NCBI GenBank assembly: GCA_017440375.1
Contig: JAFSHK010000030.1
Coordinates: 1 to 55,492, forward strand
Source: Lachnospiraceae bacterium
Lineage (GTDB): Bacteria; Bacillota; Clostridia; Lachnospirales; Lachnospiraceae
DNA length: 55,492 bases
Direction of reading: 5' to 3'
The notes under the pieces are model-generated. The model worked only from the letters and a program-made list of their open reading frames with translations. It did no database searches and was not told the origin of the DNA. This document shows, in pieces, positions 26,480 through 35,652 of the stretch; the first letter of the stretch is position 1, and each line of letters opens with the position of its first letter. A program made the translations under genes and the position numbers.

Positions 26480-27250
26480 ATGAGTGATAAAATAAAGGAG
26501 CAGTATCCATATCTTTATGAGACACATTTGCACACATTGGAGGGAAGTGCATGTGCACATTTTTCCGGGAAAGATATGGCCAGAGCTTGTAAAGAATATG
26601 GTTATGCCGGTATTTTTGTAACAGACCACAATTGGGGCGGGAATACCGCAGTAAGTAGAAAATTACCCTGGGATGAATGGGTAAATGAATTTTGTAAAGG
26701 ATATGAAGGCGCAAAAGAAGAAGGCGATAAAATAGGTTTAGATGTTTTCTTTGGCTACGAAGCAGGCTATGCAGGAACAGAGTTTTTGCTTTACGGAATT
26801 GATAAAGAATGGATGCTTGCAAATCCATCTCTTCGGATTGCAAACGTGGAAGAGCAGTATCAACTTGTGCATGAAAATGGTGGTATGGTAATTCATGCGC
26901 ATCCGTATAGGGAAGAGGATTATATTCCTGAAATTCGGCTGTTTCCGGAATGGGTAGATGGTGTAGAGGCTGTGAATGCCATGCATTCGAATACGAAAAG
27001 TCATGCACATAATGAACCGGAATTTGATATAAGAGCAATTACTTATGCCAGAGAGCATAAACTACCGATGACAGCAGGCTCTGACATTCATTTTACGAAT
27101 TTGTTAGGCGGTGGAGTTGCGTTTAAACGCAAACTGACATCTGGAAAAGATTATGTCAATGCGATTCTATCCGGTGAAGATTACGTACTGACAAATGGGG
27201 AATACTGGTATGATAAAGAAGGTAACATACTTAACAAAGTAGAGAAATGA
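26480..27250 (+). CDS. PHP-domain metal-dependent phosphoesterase
   Basis: A 256-residue protein of the PHP fold. The metal-binding residues are visible in order: THLHT near residue 15, FVTDHN, FGYEAG, VIHAHPY and the final AGSDIH. Stand-alone PHP proteins include nucleases and nucleotide or histidinol-phosphate phosphatases, and the substrate cannot be told here. I chose ATG 26480 after GAGGAAAGG; the frame opens 6 codons earlier at a GTG inside that site. Confidence 0.85.
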   Translation: MSDKIKEQYPYLYETHLHTLEGSACAHFSGKDMARACKEYGYAGIFVTDHNWGGNTAVSRKLPWDEWVNEFCKGYEGAKEEGDKIGLDVFFGYEAGYAGTEFLLYGIDKEWMLANPSLRIANVEEQYQLVHENGGMVIHAHPYREEDYIPEIRLFPEWVDGVEAVNAMHSNTKSHAHNEPEFDIRAITYAREHKLPMTAGSDIHFTNLLGGGVAFKRKLTSGKDYVNAILSGEDYVLTNGEYWYDKEGNILNKVEK

Positions 27251-27280
27251 TGAAGTGCCAAAGTAAAAAAGTCGTTAGAA

Positions 27281-27331
27281 TGAAAAGTGTTATTTGAAAA
27301 GTGTTATTTGAAAAGTGTTATTTGAAAAGTG
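27281..27331 (+). repeat. 14-bp tandem repeat, 3.6 copies
   Basis: TGAAAAGTGTTATT is repeated perfectly three times from 27281, then TGAAAAGTGATG. It fills the spacer between the PHP gene and the foldase start. Confidence 0.95.
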
Positions 27332-27349
27332 ATGAGAAAGAAGAGGCAG

Positions 27350-28408
27350 ATGAAAAAGACAAAACGAATTATAGTATGGATGCTCTGTATCTGCATGATA
27401 GTATGCAGTTTGAGCGGCTGTGGAAATAAGAATGGTGAGAGTGTAAAGGTCGTTTTGACAACAGGCTTTGAGAAAGATGAGATTTTTCGTATCGAGTCGA
27501 TGTCCTGCACACTTCCTGAAATTATGGTATATCTGACAAATATTCAGAATCAGTATGAAAGCGTTTATGGAGAAGAAATTTGGAATACCAATTTGGAAGG
27601 TGTGACGTTAGAGGAAAATGTGAAGGATATTGCACTTGCGCAGATTGCTCAGATAAAGACGATGAATTTGATGGCAGAGCAATATGAAGTGACATTGACC
27701 AAAGAGGAGAAGGAACAGGTTAAGAATGCAGCCAAAGCTTATTATGATTCTTTGAATGAAACAGAAATTGAACTCATGGGGATTACGGAAGATACTATCG
27801 TAGGTTTGTATAGTGAATATGCACTTGCGAAAAAGGTATACCAATATATTATCAAGGATGTTAATCCGGAAATCAGCGACGATGAAGCAAGAACGATTAC
27901 CGTTCAGCATATTTTGTTGAAAACCTATGCTTTAGACGGAACCGGTAAAAAGATAGAATATACGGATAAGGCGAAACAGGATGCTTATAAAACAGCCTGT
28001 GAAGTATTAGAAAAAGCACAAGCAGGAGAAGATTTTGATGAACTGATACGTCATTATAGCGAGGATGATAAAGCAACCTACTCTTTTGGAAAAGGTGAGA
28101 TGGATGAAGCATTTGAAAAGGCTGCATTTAATTTGGGAAACGGAGAAATCAGTGATATTGTAGAAACAGAATACGGATATCATATTATTAAATGTATCAG
28201 TACATTTGATAAAGAAGAGACAGACAGTAACAAGATTAAAATTGTGGAACAACGCAAGGAAGAAGTTTTCGGACAGGAGTATGATGCTTTTGTGGCAACA
28301 TTGACACGAAAGTTAAATGAAGAATTGTGGGAAGAAGTTCGCTTTATCCATAATGAGAATGTTGTTACAGCCGCTTTCTTTGATGTTTATAATGACTATT
28401 TTGAATGA
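27350..28408 (+). CDS. PpiC-type peptidyl-prolyl isomerase lipoprotein
   Basis: A 352-residue exported foldase of the PrsA/SurA type. The signal peptide ends in lipobox LSGC (cysteine near residue 25), predicting a lipid anchor on the outside of the membrane. A SurA-like helical region follows, then a parvulin domain (about 185-290) with TVQHILLKT, FGKGEMDEAFEKAAF and ETEYGYHIIKC. Such proteins help secreted proteins fold. I chose ATG 27350 after AAGAGG; in-frame ATGs six and seven codons upstream are alternatives. Confidence 0.85.
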   Translation: MKKTKRIIVWMLCICMIVCSLSGCGNKNGESVKVVLTTGFEKDEIFRIESMSCTLPEIMVYLTNIQNQYESVYGEEIWNTNLEGVTLEENVKDIALAQIAQIKTMNLMAEQYEVTLTKEEKEQVKNAAKAYYDSLNETEIELMGITEDTIVGLYSEYALAKKVYQYIIKDVNPEISDDEARTITVQHILLKTYALDGTGKKIEYTDKAKQDAYKTACEVLEKAQAGEDFDELIRHYSEDDKATYSFGKGEMDEAFEKAAFNLGNGEISDIVETEYGYHIIKCISTFDKEETDSNKIKIVEQRKEEVFGQEYDAFVATLTRKLNEELWEEVRFIHNENVVTAAFFDVYNDYFE

Positions 28409-28489
28409 TAAAAAGCGATAGAAGTATGCAGTTTAGAAAAAGTTTAGAAATCTGATAACCCAGTTTTTACAAGGGTTTCAAGATGGTTA

Positions 28490-28552
28490 TTAGCACTCGA
28501 GCCAAACGAGTGCTAATTTTGTCTTGACTTTTCAGTTTAGCAGGATTACACT
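28490..28552 (+). promoter_or_regulatory. CIRCE operator and promoter of htpG
   Basis: TTAGCACTC at 28490-28498 and GAGTGCTAA at 28508-28516 with a 9-base spacer are a perfect CIRCE inverted repeat, the binding site of repressor HrcA. TTGACT (28524-28529) and TACACT (28547-28552) form a 17 bp-spaced promoter just downstream. Confidence 0.9.
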
Positions 28553-28612
28553 TTCTTTTAGATGAAAAATCTTATAAGACAGTTATGTAGTTAGAAAGGA
28601 ATGTGATTTTTT

Positions 28613-30685
28613 ATGGCAGTAAAACACGGTAACTTATCAATCAATAGCGACAATATTTTTCTGATTATCAAGAAGTGGTTATATTCTGACCATGATATCT
28701 TCTTTCGTGAATTGATTTCCAACGGATGCGATGCAATTACAAAATTGAAGAAGCTTGATATGATGGGCGAATATTCTTTACCGGAAAATTATAAAGCGAA
28801 GATTCAGGTGATTGTTAATCCGGAAGAGAAAACATTAAAGTTTATTGATAACGGTATTGGTATGACTGCTGAGGAAGTAGAAGAATATATCAATCAGATT
28901 GCTTTTTCGGGTGCAACCGATTTTATCGAAAAATACAAAGATAAAACGAACGAAGACCAGATTATTGGTCATTTTGGTTTAGGTTTCTATTCTGCATTTA
29001 TGGTAGCCGATGAGGTACATATTGATACCCTTTCCTATCAGGATGGTGCCAAAGCGGTTCATTGGGAATGTGACGGTGGTACTGAATATGATATGGAAGA
29101 AGGCGGCAGAACAGAAGTCGGTACAGAGATTACCCTTTTCATTAATGAAGATTGTCTGGAGTTCTGCAATGAATATAAGGCAAGAGAAGTGATTAAGAAA
29201 TATTGTTCTTTTATGCCGACAGAGATTTATCTTTCGAAAGCAAATACAACAGAAACACAGATTATTACAGAAGCTGAAAAATTAGATACAGATACTGTAA
29301 TGGAAGAAATTAAGAAAGAAAAAGAAGAGGACGAGCAGAAGTTAAAGATTGTTAAACGTCCGGAACTACTGAATGAAACACAGCCGCTTTGGGCAAAACA
29401 CCCGAATGAGTGTACTAAAGAAGAATATCTGGAGTTTTACCGCAAAGTATTTCAGGATTACAAAGAGCCTTTGTTCTGGATTCATTTGAATATGGATTAT
29501 CCTTTCAATTTAAAAGGTATTCTGTATTTTCCAAAAATCAATATGGAATATGAATCTATTGAAGGAACGATTAAGTTATACAACAATCAGGTATTTATTG
29601 CTGATAATATCAAAGAAGTTATTCCGGAATTTTTACTTCTGTTGAAGGGTGTTATTGATTGTCCTGATTTACCGCTTAATGTATCCAGAAGTGCCCTTCA
29701 GAATGATGGTTTCGTGAAGAAAATTAACGAATACATTACGAAGAAAGTAGCAGACAAGCTTTCCGGTATGTGCAAGACTGAGAAAGAAGAATATGAGAAA
29801 TATTGGGATGATATCAGCCCATTTATTAAATTTGGATGCTTAAAAGATGGTAAATTCTGTGAGAAGATGACCGATTATATCCTCTTTAAGAATCTTGATG
29901 GTAAATATATGACACTTCCGGAATGTCTGGAAGTAAATAAAATTGATCCGGACGAAGCAGAAGAATCTGCGACCGATGAAAACGGCGAAAAAGTAGAAGC
30001 AGAAGTAGTCGATGAAAATGGAGAAAGCATTACCGGAGAAGCTGCAGAGAACGAAGAAGACAAGAAAGAAAAAGTTATTTATTATGTAACAGATGAAAAA
30101 CAGCAGAGCCAGTACATCAATATGTTCAAGGCTGCTAAAATGGATGCTGTCATTCTGACACATAATATTGACCAGCCTTTCGTTTCCCAGTTAGAAGCAA
30201 AGAATGAAGGAATTAAGTTCCAGAGAATTGATGCAGATTTGACAGATACTTTCAAAGCGAAAACTTCCAAGAAAGCAGAAAAAGAAATGGAAGAGCAGGC
30301 AGAAGAAATTGCTGCAATTATGAAGAAAGCCTTGAAGAAAGATGCCATCAATGTGAAGGTTGAGAAATTGAAAAATAAGAAGATTTCTTCCATGATTACC
30401 TTATCTGAAGAAAGCAGAAGAATGCAGGATATGATGAAAATGTATTCTATGCAAGGTATGGGAATGGATATGGGCATGTTTGGCAAAGAAGGCGAAACAT
30501 TGATTCTCAATGCAAACCATCCGTTAGTTCAGTATGTGTTAGAGAATAAAGAAGGCGAAAATGTTACAATGATTTGTGAACAATTGTATGACCTGGCTTT
30601 GTTACAGCAGGCACCACTTGAGCCGGAAGCAATGACTAAGTTCATTGCAAGAAGTAATGATATTATGATGTTATTAACAAAATAA
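28613..30685 (+). CDS. htpG: Chaperone HtpG (Hsp90)
   Basis: A 690-residue ATP-dependent chaperone. N-terminal ATPase motifs: DNGIGMT, GATDFIEKY and GHFGLGFYSAF. The middle domain has NVSRSALQNDG. A long acidic insert (about residues 445-485, rich in Glu and Asp) precedes the rest of the middle domain, and a Met-rich MQGMGMDMGMFG loop lies near the end. Length is slightly above the usual 620-640. The CIRCE site indicates HrcA heat-shock control. GAAAGGAATG lies before the ATG. Confidence 0.95.
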   Translation: MAVKHGNLSINSDNIFLIIKKWLYSDHDIFFRELISNGCDAITKLKKLDMMGEYSLPENYKAKIQVIVNPEEKTLKFIDNGIGMTAEEVEEYINQIAFSGATDFIEKYKDKTNEDQIIGHFGLGFYSAFMVADEVHIDTLSYQDGAKAVHWECDGGTEYDMEEGGRTEVGTEITLFINEDCLEFCNEYKAREVIKKYCSFMPTEIYLSKANTTETQIITEAEKLDTDTVMEEIKKEKEEDEQKLKIVKRPELLNETQPLWAKHPNECTKEEYLEFYRKVFQDYKEPLFWIHLNMDYPFNLKGILYFPKINMEYESIEGTIKLYNNQVFIADNIKEVIPEFLLLLKGVIDCPDLPLNVSRSALQNDGFVKKINEYITKKVADKLSGMCKTEKEEYEKYWDDISPFIKFGCLKDGKFCEKMTDYILFKNLDGKYMTLPECLEVNKIDPDEAEESATDENGEKVEAEVVDENGESITGEAAENEEDKKEKVIYYVTDEKQQSQYINMFKAAKMDAVILTHNIDQPFVSQLEAKNEGIKFQRIDADLTDTFKAKTSKKAEKEMEEQAEEIAAIMKKALKKDAINVKVEKLKNKKISSMITLSEESRRMQDMMKMYSMQGMGMDMGMFGKEGETLILNANHPLVQYVLENKEGENVTMICEQLYDLALLQQAPLEPEAMTKFIARSNDIMMLLTK

Positions 30686-30756
30686 AACTTTTGTGACGAG
30701 TACAGAGTACCTGCATACAATAATTAAGAAGAATGTTATTGTATGCAGGTATTTAT

Positions 30757-31443
30757 ATGAGCGAAAAAATAATGCGGAGCACGCAGATGGAAGGAGAACA
30801 GACTGGCGGGCTGCAAATAAATGTTACCTCAGATATCGGCTTGATACCGATTCGGAATGCAGTGATTACCATTGCTTTTACCGATGCACCGGAAACAACG
30901 CTGGAAACGTTGGAAACAGATATTTCCGGTCAGGCAGAGGAAGTACAGCTTTCGGCACCGCCATTTGAATATAGTCAGGTGCCGGAATCTCCAAGACCAT
31001 ATTCGGAATACAATCTGATGATAGAAGCGCCGGGATATGAACCGGTTATGATATCCGGTGTTGAGGTACTTCCTGACGTAACAGCAGTGCAGAATATTCG
31101 AATGACACCGCTTGAAACCTCAGGAGAACCGGAAGAAACAATTGTTATTCCGGATCACACCTTGTATGGTATTTATCCACCCAAAATTCCGGAGGATGAA
31201 ATTAAGCCGATGGATGAGACCGGAGAGATTGTTTTGAGTCGTGTTGTAGTGCCGGAGTACGTTATTGTTCATGATGGTGTACCAAATGATTCTAGTGCAC
31301 CAAACTATTATGTCAGATACAAGGATTATATCAAAAACGTTGCCTCGTCCGAAATTTATGCAACTTGGCCGGAAAGCTCCATTTATGCAAACATTCTGGC
31401 AATTTTGTCTTTTACATTAAACAGGGTATATACGGAGTGGTAG
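30757..31443 (+). pseudogene. SpoIID-like peptidoglycan-binding protein gene, 5' part
   Basis: The first 228 codons of a host gene cut by the mobile elements. The N-terminal part (about 10-125) looks like a beta-rich carboxypeptidase-regulatory-like fold (GLQINVTSDIGLIPIRNAVI, YNLMIEAPGYEPVMISGVEV), then a proline-rich linker, then the start of a SpoIID-like region (ANILAILSFTLNRVYTEW). The TAG at 31441-31443 is made by the element end. Joined after TGG 31440 to TAC 42732, the frame continues as RVYTEW-YRNQGYNF. ATG 30757 was chosen as start; GCAGG upstream is a weak site, and ATG 30787 is possible. Confidence 0.85.
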
Positions 31444-31463
31444 CGGAACAGATGGTTTTGAGT
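31421..31463 (+). other. attL: host left half joined to element 1 left arm
   Basis: Host coding sequence ends at TACGGAGTGG; core GGTA lies at 31439-31442 with central GT at 31440-31441; the element 1 arm follows (CGGAA 31444-31448, TTTGAGT 31457-31463). Confidence 0.8.
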
Positions 31464-31614
31464 TGTTTCCTACTTCCGGTGCAACTATTAGCATAAAATC
31501 GATGAAAATAGTAGTACATTTAAGTACAATGAATAATTTTGTTGATAAGGAAGTTGAAATAAATATAATGTATTCCTTTCAGAAAGATTTTGTGCTATTA
31601 TAGTATTTGTAAAT

Positions 31615-31642
31615 TTGACATTTTTATACAAAAAAATATTTT
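31615..31642 (+). promoter_or_regulatory. Putative promoter of the DUF5722-like gene
   Basis: TTGACA at 31615-31620 and TATTTT at 31637-31642 with a 16 bp spacer, inside element 1 and about 33 bp before the start codon. Confidence 0.5.
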
Positions 31643-31674
31643 TTAAGCATAGATAAGTGATAGGGGAGGATAAA

Positions 31675-33327
31675 ATGAGCAAAATCAAAAAAACAGTCAT
31701 GATGTTGTTGGCAACGGTGGTTGCGGTAGTAGTAGCAGTGGGAGGTGCGGTGTTGCCAGAAAGTAATACGATGCAGGTTGAGGCATCAGGCCGCTCGGTT
31801 ACCATTGATACCTGCTTGATTTCGGGAACAGACGTGGTATGTCAAATTAGTGCAAGCAGTGTTCCAACAAGTGATGATGGAAAATATTATATTTATGCAG
31901 ATGAAGTTTATCAGGATGGCACAACAGGAAGTGTGGTTGCGACTATTGATGCTGGAAAATCTGTTACGGCAAGTTTTCCGTTAAAGTATAATACGACAGA
32001 GTCTAATTTGAGTCGTAAGTTTCTGGTTGCCGTAAAGCGTAATGGACAGATGACACAGGTAAGTGATGAACATTACATTACGAATCCGGAAGTAATTGCA
32101 GCACATACTTCACCTAGAAAGCCGGCAACCATTAAAGGTATTTTACCGGATCTTACCAAAGCTTCTAAAGAAGAATTACAGGCACTCGGTGTTTCGCAGG
32201 TTGTTTACAATATGTATATAGACGATATTTGCTCGGATGCATCTGTTCCGGGGGCAATTCCTTTTAAATACAATGGGCAGATGTATTATTTTGACAGCAA
32301 TATGGTTGGTAAATATGATTCCATGATTAGAAGCTTTAATGTTTATGGAATGCAGGTTACCATGGTTCTTTTAAACCGTGGCGAGGGTCTTTATTCACAG
32401 GATTTGGTTCGTGCTGATGCGGTAGAAGCTGAGTGTCCGGGATATGCATTGAATGTAGAGGAAGCAGCCGGAGTGAATCATTTGAAAGCAATCGGTGCAT
32501 TCTTGGGACAGCGTTATTCCGGTAAATTTAACTTTGGTCAGGTAGATAACTGGATTTTGGGTAATGAGGTCAATGCAAGAACATCATGGTGGTATACCAA
32601 TTCAGAATCATTAGATTTCAACGTAAATATTTATGTGAAAGCATTCCGTATTATTTATAATGAAATGAAAGGTATGAATGCAAATGTTCGCATTTATAAT
32701 TCCATTGACCAGGAGTGGAATCGTAAATCCAATCCGGGAAGTTTTCTGGCAAAAGACTATTTAGATCAGTTTAATTATTATATGAATCGAGAGGGAAATA
32801 TTGATTGGGGGCTTTCCTATCATCCATATAACTCTCCGTTGTATGACCCTTACGCATGGAACGGACCGGCAGTATGGGTAAAAGATGATATTACAACACC
32901 ATACATCACAATGCAGAATATTGATATTTTGATTGATTATATGCATCAGGAACATTTCCTGAATCCGGCAGGTGAGGTTAGAAGTATTTCCATTGCAGAA
33001 ATCGGATATACATCCAGTTTTGGTGATGCGGCACAAGAGGCATCCATTGCCTATGGTTATTTGAAAGCAGCTTCTCTTCCGGATGTAGATGCATTTTTGC
33101 TGTTCCGTCAGACAGATGATGCACATGAAATGGAAAGTAATCTGGCACTTGGATTATATGACCTGAACGGAAATAAGAAACCGGCATATTATATTTATCA
33201 GAGTCTTGGCACAGCAAACGAAGCGACTGCCAAAGCAAGAGCATCAGAAATTATCGGTATGGACATCGACCAGATGATTCGTGAGGGAATTATGTGGACT
33301 CGAAATGGCGATGGAGTTGTACAGTAA
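31675..33327 (+). CDS. Secreted DUF5722-like (glycoside hydrolase fold) protein
   Basis: A 550-residue secreted protein, the only cargo of element 1. A signal peptide (about 1-38) ends near QVEASG. A short beta-rich domain (about 40-140) is followed by a TIM-barrel-like region that I recognise as DUF5722: NPEVIAAHTSPRKPATIKG, LGVSQVVYNM, NWILGNEVNAR and SIAEIGYTSS. The glutamates in GNE and AEIG are placed like the acid/base and nucleophile of GH-A clan glycosidases; that is inference. GGGGAGG precedes ATG 31675. Codon use and style look like the host, so it probably came from a related bacterium. A terminator follows. Confidence 0.75.
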   Translation: MSKIKKTVMMLLATVVAVVVAVGGAVLPESNTMQVEASGRSVTIDTCLISGTDVVCQISASSVPTSDDGKYYIYADEVYQDGTTGSVVATIDAGKSVTASFPLKYNTTESNLSRKFLVAVKRNGQMTQVSDEHYITNPEVIAAHTSPRKPATIKGILPDLTKASKEELQALGVSQVVYNMYIDDICSDASVPGAIPFKYNGQMYYFDSNMVGKYDSMIRSFNVYGMQVTMVLLNRGEGLYSQDLVRADAVEAECPGYALNVEEAAGVNHLKAIGAFLGQRYSGKFNFGQVDNWILGNEVNARTSWWYTNSESLDFNVNIYVKAFRIIYNEMKGMNANVRIYNSIDQEWNRKSNPGSFLAKDYLDQFNYYMNREGNIDWGLSYHPYNSPLYDPYAWNGPAVWVKDDITTPYITMQNIDILIDYMHQEHFLNPAGEVRSISIAEIGYTSSFGDAAQEASIAYGYLKAASLPDVDAFLLFRQTDDAHEMESNLALGLYDLNGNKKPAYYIYQSLGTANEATAKARASEIIGMDIDQMIREGIMWTRNGDGVVQ

Positions 33328-33339
33328 ATAGATTGTTTG

Positions 33340-33381
33340 AAATGGTTATCATACTTGAAAGAGTGTGGTAACCATTTTTTA
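33340..33381 (+). terminator. Terminator after the DUF5722-like gene
   Basis: AAATGGTTA (33340-33348) pairs with TAACCATTT (33369-33377), and the T-run extends to 33380. Confidence 0.85.
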
Positions 33382-33538
33382 TGTGCCTAATATGTGTGGA
33401 CTTTTAAAACACTTTTATAATTCTGCATAAAAAAATGCTTTTTTGGAATAAACGGAGAATTCATTTGTAGGATAATCTAAAAAAGTAAATGTATAGGGGA
33501 AAAGTACTGCTATGAAGTAATACTCTGAATACAGCCAA

Positions 33539-33553
33539 GCTATGTCACATAGC
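33539..33553. promoter_or_regulatory. Palindrome upstream of the recombinase 1 operon
   Basis: GCTATG TCA CATAGC is a perfect inverted repeat 35 bp before the small ORF. It could be an operator or leader hairpin. No convincing promoter was identified in 33381-33588. Confidence 0.4.
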
Positions 33554-33588
33554 AATAGAAGTAAGAAAGTGTACCCAGAGGATAACAG

Positions 33589-33810
33589 GTGGTCACTAAG
33601 TCAATCGTGCTCAAACATCAAAACAAAGAAGTAAAAGTCACAGTAGAATTTCCTATACAGTCAGATAAGGTAGCAGAGCAGGAGTTTATCGGCAGGCTTA
33701 AAGAAATGTATTTAAGAAAAATCGGCATAGAGGATAGACAAGGGGATAATTCGTCGAGATCAGTTTCCTTCGCAAAGAGACAATCTATAGAAAGCGGTAG
33801 AGAAGCATGA
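33589..33810 (+). CDS. Small protein preceding recombinase 1
   Basis: A 73-residue protein starting at GTG 33589 after AGAGG. Its stop overlaps the recombinase start (ATGA), which suggests translational coupling. The central stretch VKVTVEFP followed by an amphipathic helix (EFIGRLKEMYLRKI) resembles MKVIIECP plus VRLILVNALQEHLKKI in the 77-residue ORF before recombinase 2. The two small ORFs thus appear to be a family. A recombination accessory or directionality role is possible from position alone. No known domain was recognised. Confidence 0.65.
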   Translation: MVTKSIVLKHQNKEVKVTVEFPIQSDKVAEQEFIGRLKEMYLRKIGIEDRQGDNSSRSVSFAKRQSIESGREA

Positions 33811-35600
33811 GCAAGAAAGTAAGAACCCTACTAAGAGTATCATCAAAACAACAACTACATGACGATGATATTCCGATGCAGAGAGCAGAAGCAGAGGAAT
33901 ATATTGTGAAACGTTCCGATTGGGTATTTGACAAAGAATATCTGGAAAAAGCTGTATCAGCATATAAGAATAGTGTGGCTGATAGAGAAATCCTACAAGA
34001 GATTTTAGAAGATGCTAAAAAGCAAGAGTTTGATATATTGCTTACATATATGTCTGATAGAATTGGGAGGCAGGAAGAGTACAGCTTCTATGTTGCAACG
34101 TTGAATCAGCTTGGGATTGAGGTTTGGACAATAAAGGATGGACAGCTAAAGACCGAGGAACACATTGATAAGCTATTAAATTACATACGCTTCTGGCAAA
34201 ACGAAGGGGAAAGTAAGAAAACCAGTATGAGGGTTCGTGATGCACAAAAGGAAATGGTGTTGTCTGGAAAGTTTGTAGGTGGAAAAGCCCCTTTTGGTTA
34301 TAAATTGATACCCTCCGGAGAAATCAGCAATCATGGTCGCTTGTTAAAGAAGCTGGAAGTAGTAGAGCGAGATGCAGAAATTGTCAAAAAGATGTATTAT
34401 TTAGCAATTTATCAAGGCATGGGATACGAAAAAATTGCGAAAACCTTGAATGCAGAAGGTCTACCAGCCATTACAACTAATGAATGGAAAGCTTCAACGA
34501 TAGCAAGTATTTTAAAAAATCCGATTTACATGGGGTATTATGCACTAAACAGACGAGTAAATCAAAGTGGTAATAATTTGAGTGGACTTCAAAGATTGGA
34601 TCGTAGAGAATGGGTTTATTCGGAAAAACAGATTCCGGAATTAGTAATTATAGAGCCGCAGATGTGGGAGAAAGCGCAGGAAATCAGGGAAGCAAGAAAA
34701 GCAAAAATCAATGCTTCCAAAGAGGCGTCTTCCAGACAATACGAGGAACAATACAATGTCCCTTTTAGTACCAAGGGAAAGTTAGTCTTAATCGGTTTAA
34801 CATATTGTGGGTATTGTGGAAAGCGATTGAAGAATGGAAGCTATTGCAATCACTGGACAATAAAGTCCACTGGAGAGAAGAAAGTAGCTTTTACCGGGAG
34901 ATATGTATGTTCCGATAAATGCGCTATACGCAACTGTTATTCTCAAAATTATCTGGAAGGGATTGTGTTTGAGATTATTGAAGGTTATATGAAATATCTG
35001 AAAAGTGTAGATGTCACGGCAGAACTGGACAAAATACAAAAGCGAAAAAAATCCAGTATAGAGAAAGAATTACAGGCGATTAAAAAAGAAACGAAGAAGC
35101 TAAGAGAAGATATCGAGACTCTGGAGGAAAAAATACCGGAAGCCATTCGTGGAGATTATTATTTCAGTGCAGAGAAATTATCTTCCTTAATCAAAGAAAA
35201 GGAACAGCAGTTAACGGAATTACAGCAGAGTGAGAAGGAAATCCAAAGGAAGTTACAGAAGACAGAGTTAGCAGGCAGTGATTTGGAAAAGCTTATCACT
35301 AAAATCCCAAACTGGAAAGAAGAATTTAGAAATGCAGATACAGCAACAAAACAAATGCTACTATCCTCTTTAATTGATAGAATCGAAGTGAAAGATAGTG
35401 ACATAAAGATAAAATTCAAAATCCGACTGGAAGATTTTGCGGACTTTGAAGCTGATATAAGAAAAGAAAATTCTGTACTCAAATCTATTGATTCCGAGGT
35501 AGGGAGTACACCACTCATTCGTGGTTGCAGGAGTTTGATTATCAATGAACTAGTGATTAAGATTACTGGAAAGACTTCCTACGAAATAGAATACCGATAG
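33807..35600 (+). CDS. Large serine recombinase 1
   Basis: A 597-residue site-specific recombinase. The resolvase domain begins LLRVSSKQQ with the catalytic serine near residue 12 and DRIGRQEEY later; the recombinase domain follows (GKAPFGYKLI, LKNPIYMGYY), then a zinc ribbon (CGYCGKRL ... CSDKC) and a long coiled coil (about 415-470). It should cut at the GGTA core of element 1. Its reading frame crosses the internal att core: residues after IDSEV are encoded by the left end of element 2, so the last 33 residues are borrowed. In the element 1 circle the frame would instead continue 18 codons from the element's left end. Confidence 0.85.
   Translation: MSKKVRTLLRVSSKQQLHDDDIPMQRAEAEEYIVKRSDWVFDKEYLEKAVSAYKNSVADREILQEILEDAKKQEFDILLTYMSDRIGRQEEYSFYVATLNQLGIEVWTIKDGQLKTEEHIDKLLNYIRFWQNEGESKKTSMRVRDAQKEMVLSGKFVGGKAPFGYKLIPSGEISNHGRLLKKLEVVERDAEIVKKMYYLAIYQGMGYEKIAKTLNAEGLPAITTNEWKASTIASILKNPIYMGYYALNRRVNQSGNNLSGLQRLDRREWVYSEKQIPELVIIEPQMWEKAQEIREARKAKINASKEASSRQYEEQYNVPFSTKGKLVLIGLTYCGYCGKRLKNGSYCNHWTIKSTGEKKVAFTGRYVCSDKCAIRNCYSQNYLEGIVFEIIEGYMKYLKSVDVTAELDKIQKRKKSSIEKELQAIKKETKKLREDIETLEEKIPEAIRGDYYFSAEKLSSLIKEKEQQLTELQQSEKEIQRKLQKTELAGSDLEKLITKIPNWKEEFRNADTATKQMLLSSLIDRIEVKDSDIKIKFKIRLEDFADFEADIRKENSVLKSIDSEVGSTPLIRGCRSLIINELVIKITGKTSYEIEYR
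35477..35528 (+). other. Internal att site between element 1 and element 2
   Basis: Left arm of element 1's attP (35477-35496), core GGTA at 35498-35501, right arm of element 2's attP (35509-35528). It has no host sequence, so it is an element-element junction inside recombinase 1. Confidence 0.8.
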
Positions 35601-35623
35601 AATGGACAAGCTCCTAGAAAAAA

Positions 35624-35652
35624 GAAAGACAGGCACGAAAACCTGTCTTTCA
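35624..35652 (+). terminator. Terminator at the left end of element 2
   Basis: GAAAGACAGG (35624-35633) pairs with CCTGTCTTTC (35642-35651). A second GC-rich hairpin (GGGGTGG 35713-35719 / CCACCCC 35725-35731) lies further on. Confidence 0.7.

Larger units (their letters stand above)
31441..35499 (+). mobile_element. Element 1 (4059 bp)
   Basis: Contents: secreted DUF5722-like protein, small ORF, serine recombinase 1. When its ends are joined on paper, the left arm at 35477-35496 and the right arm at 31444-31463 mirror each other in 15 of 20 positions, including perfect outer ACTCAAA/TTTGAGT and inner TTCCG/CGGAA, at equal distances from a central GT. This is the form of a serine-integrase attP. 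Confidence 0.8.

Noticed and set aside
31675-33327. The DUF5722-like gene as an ordinary host gene lying between the two halves
   Set aside because: It sits 234 bp inside the left att junction and the host halves join in frame without it.
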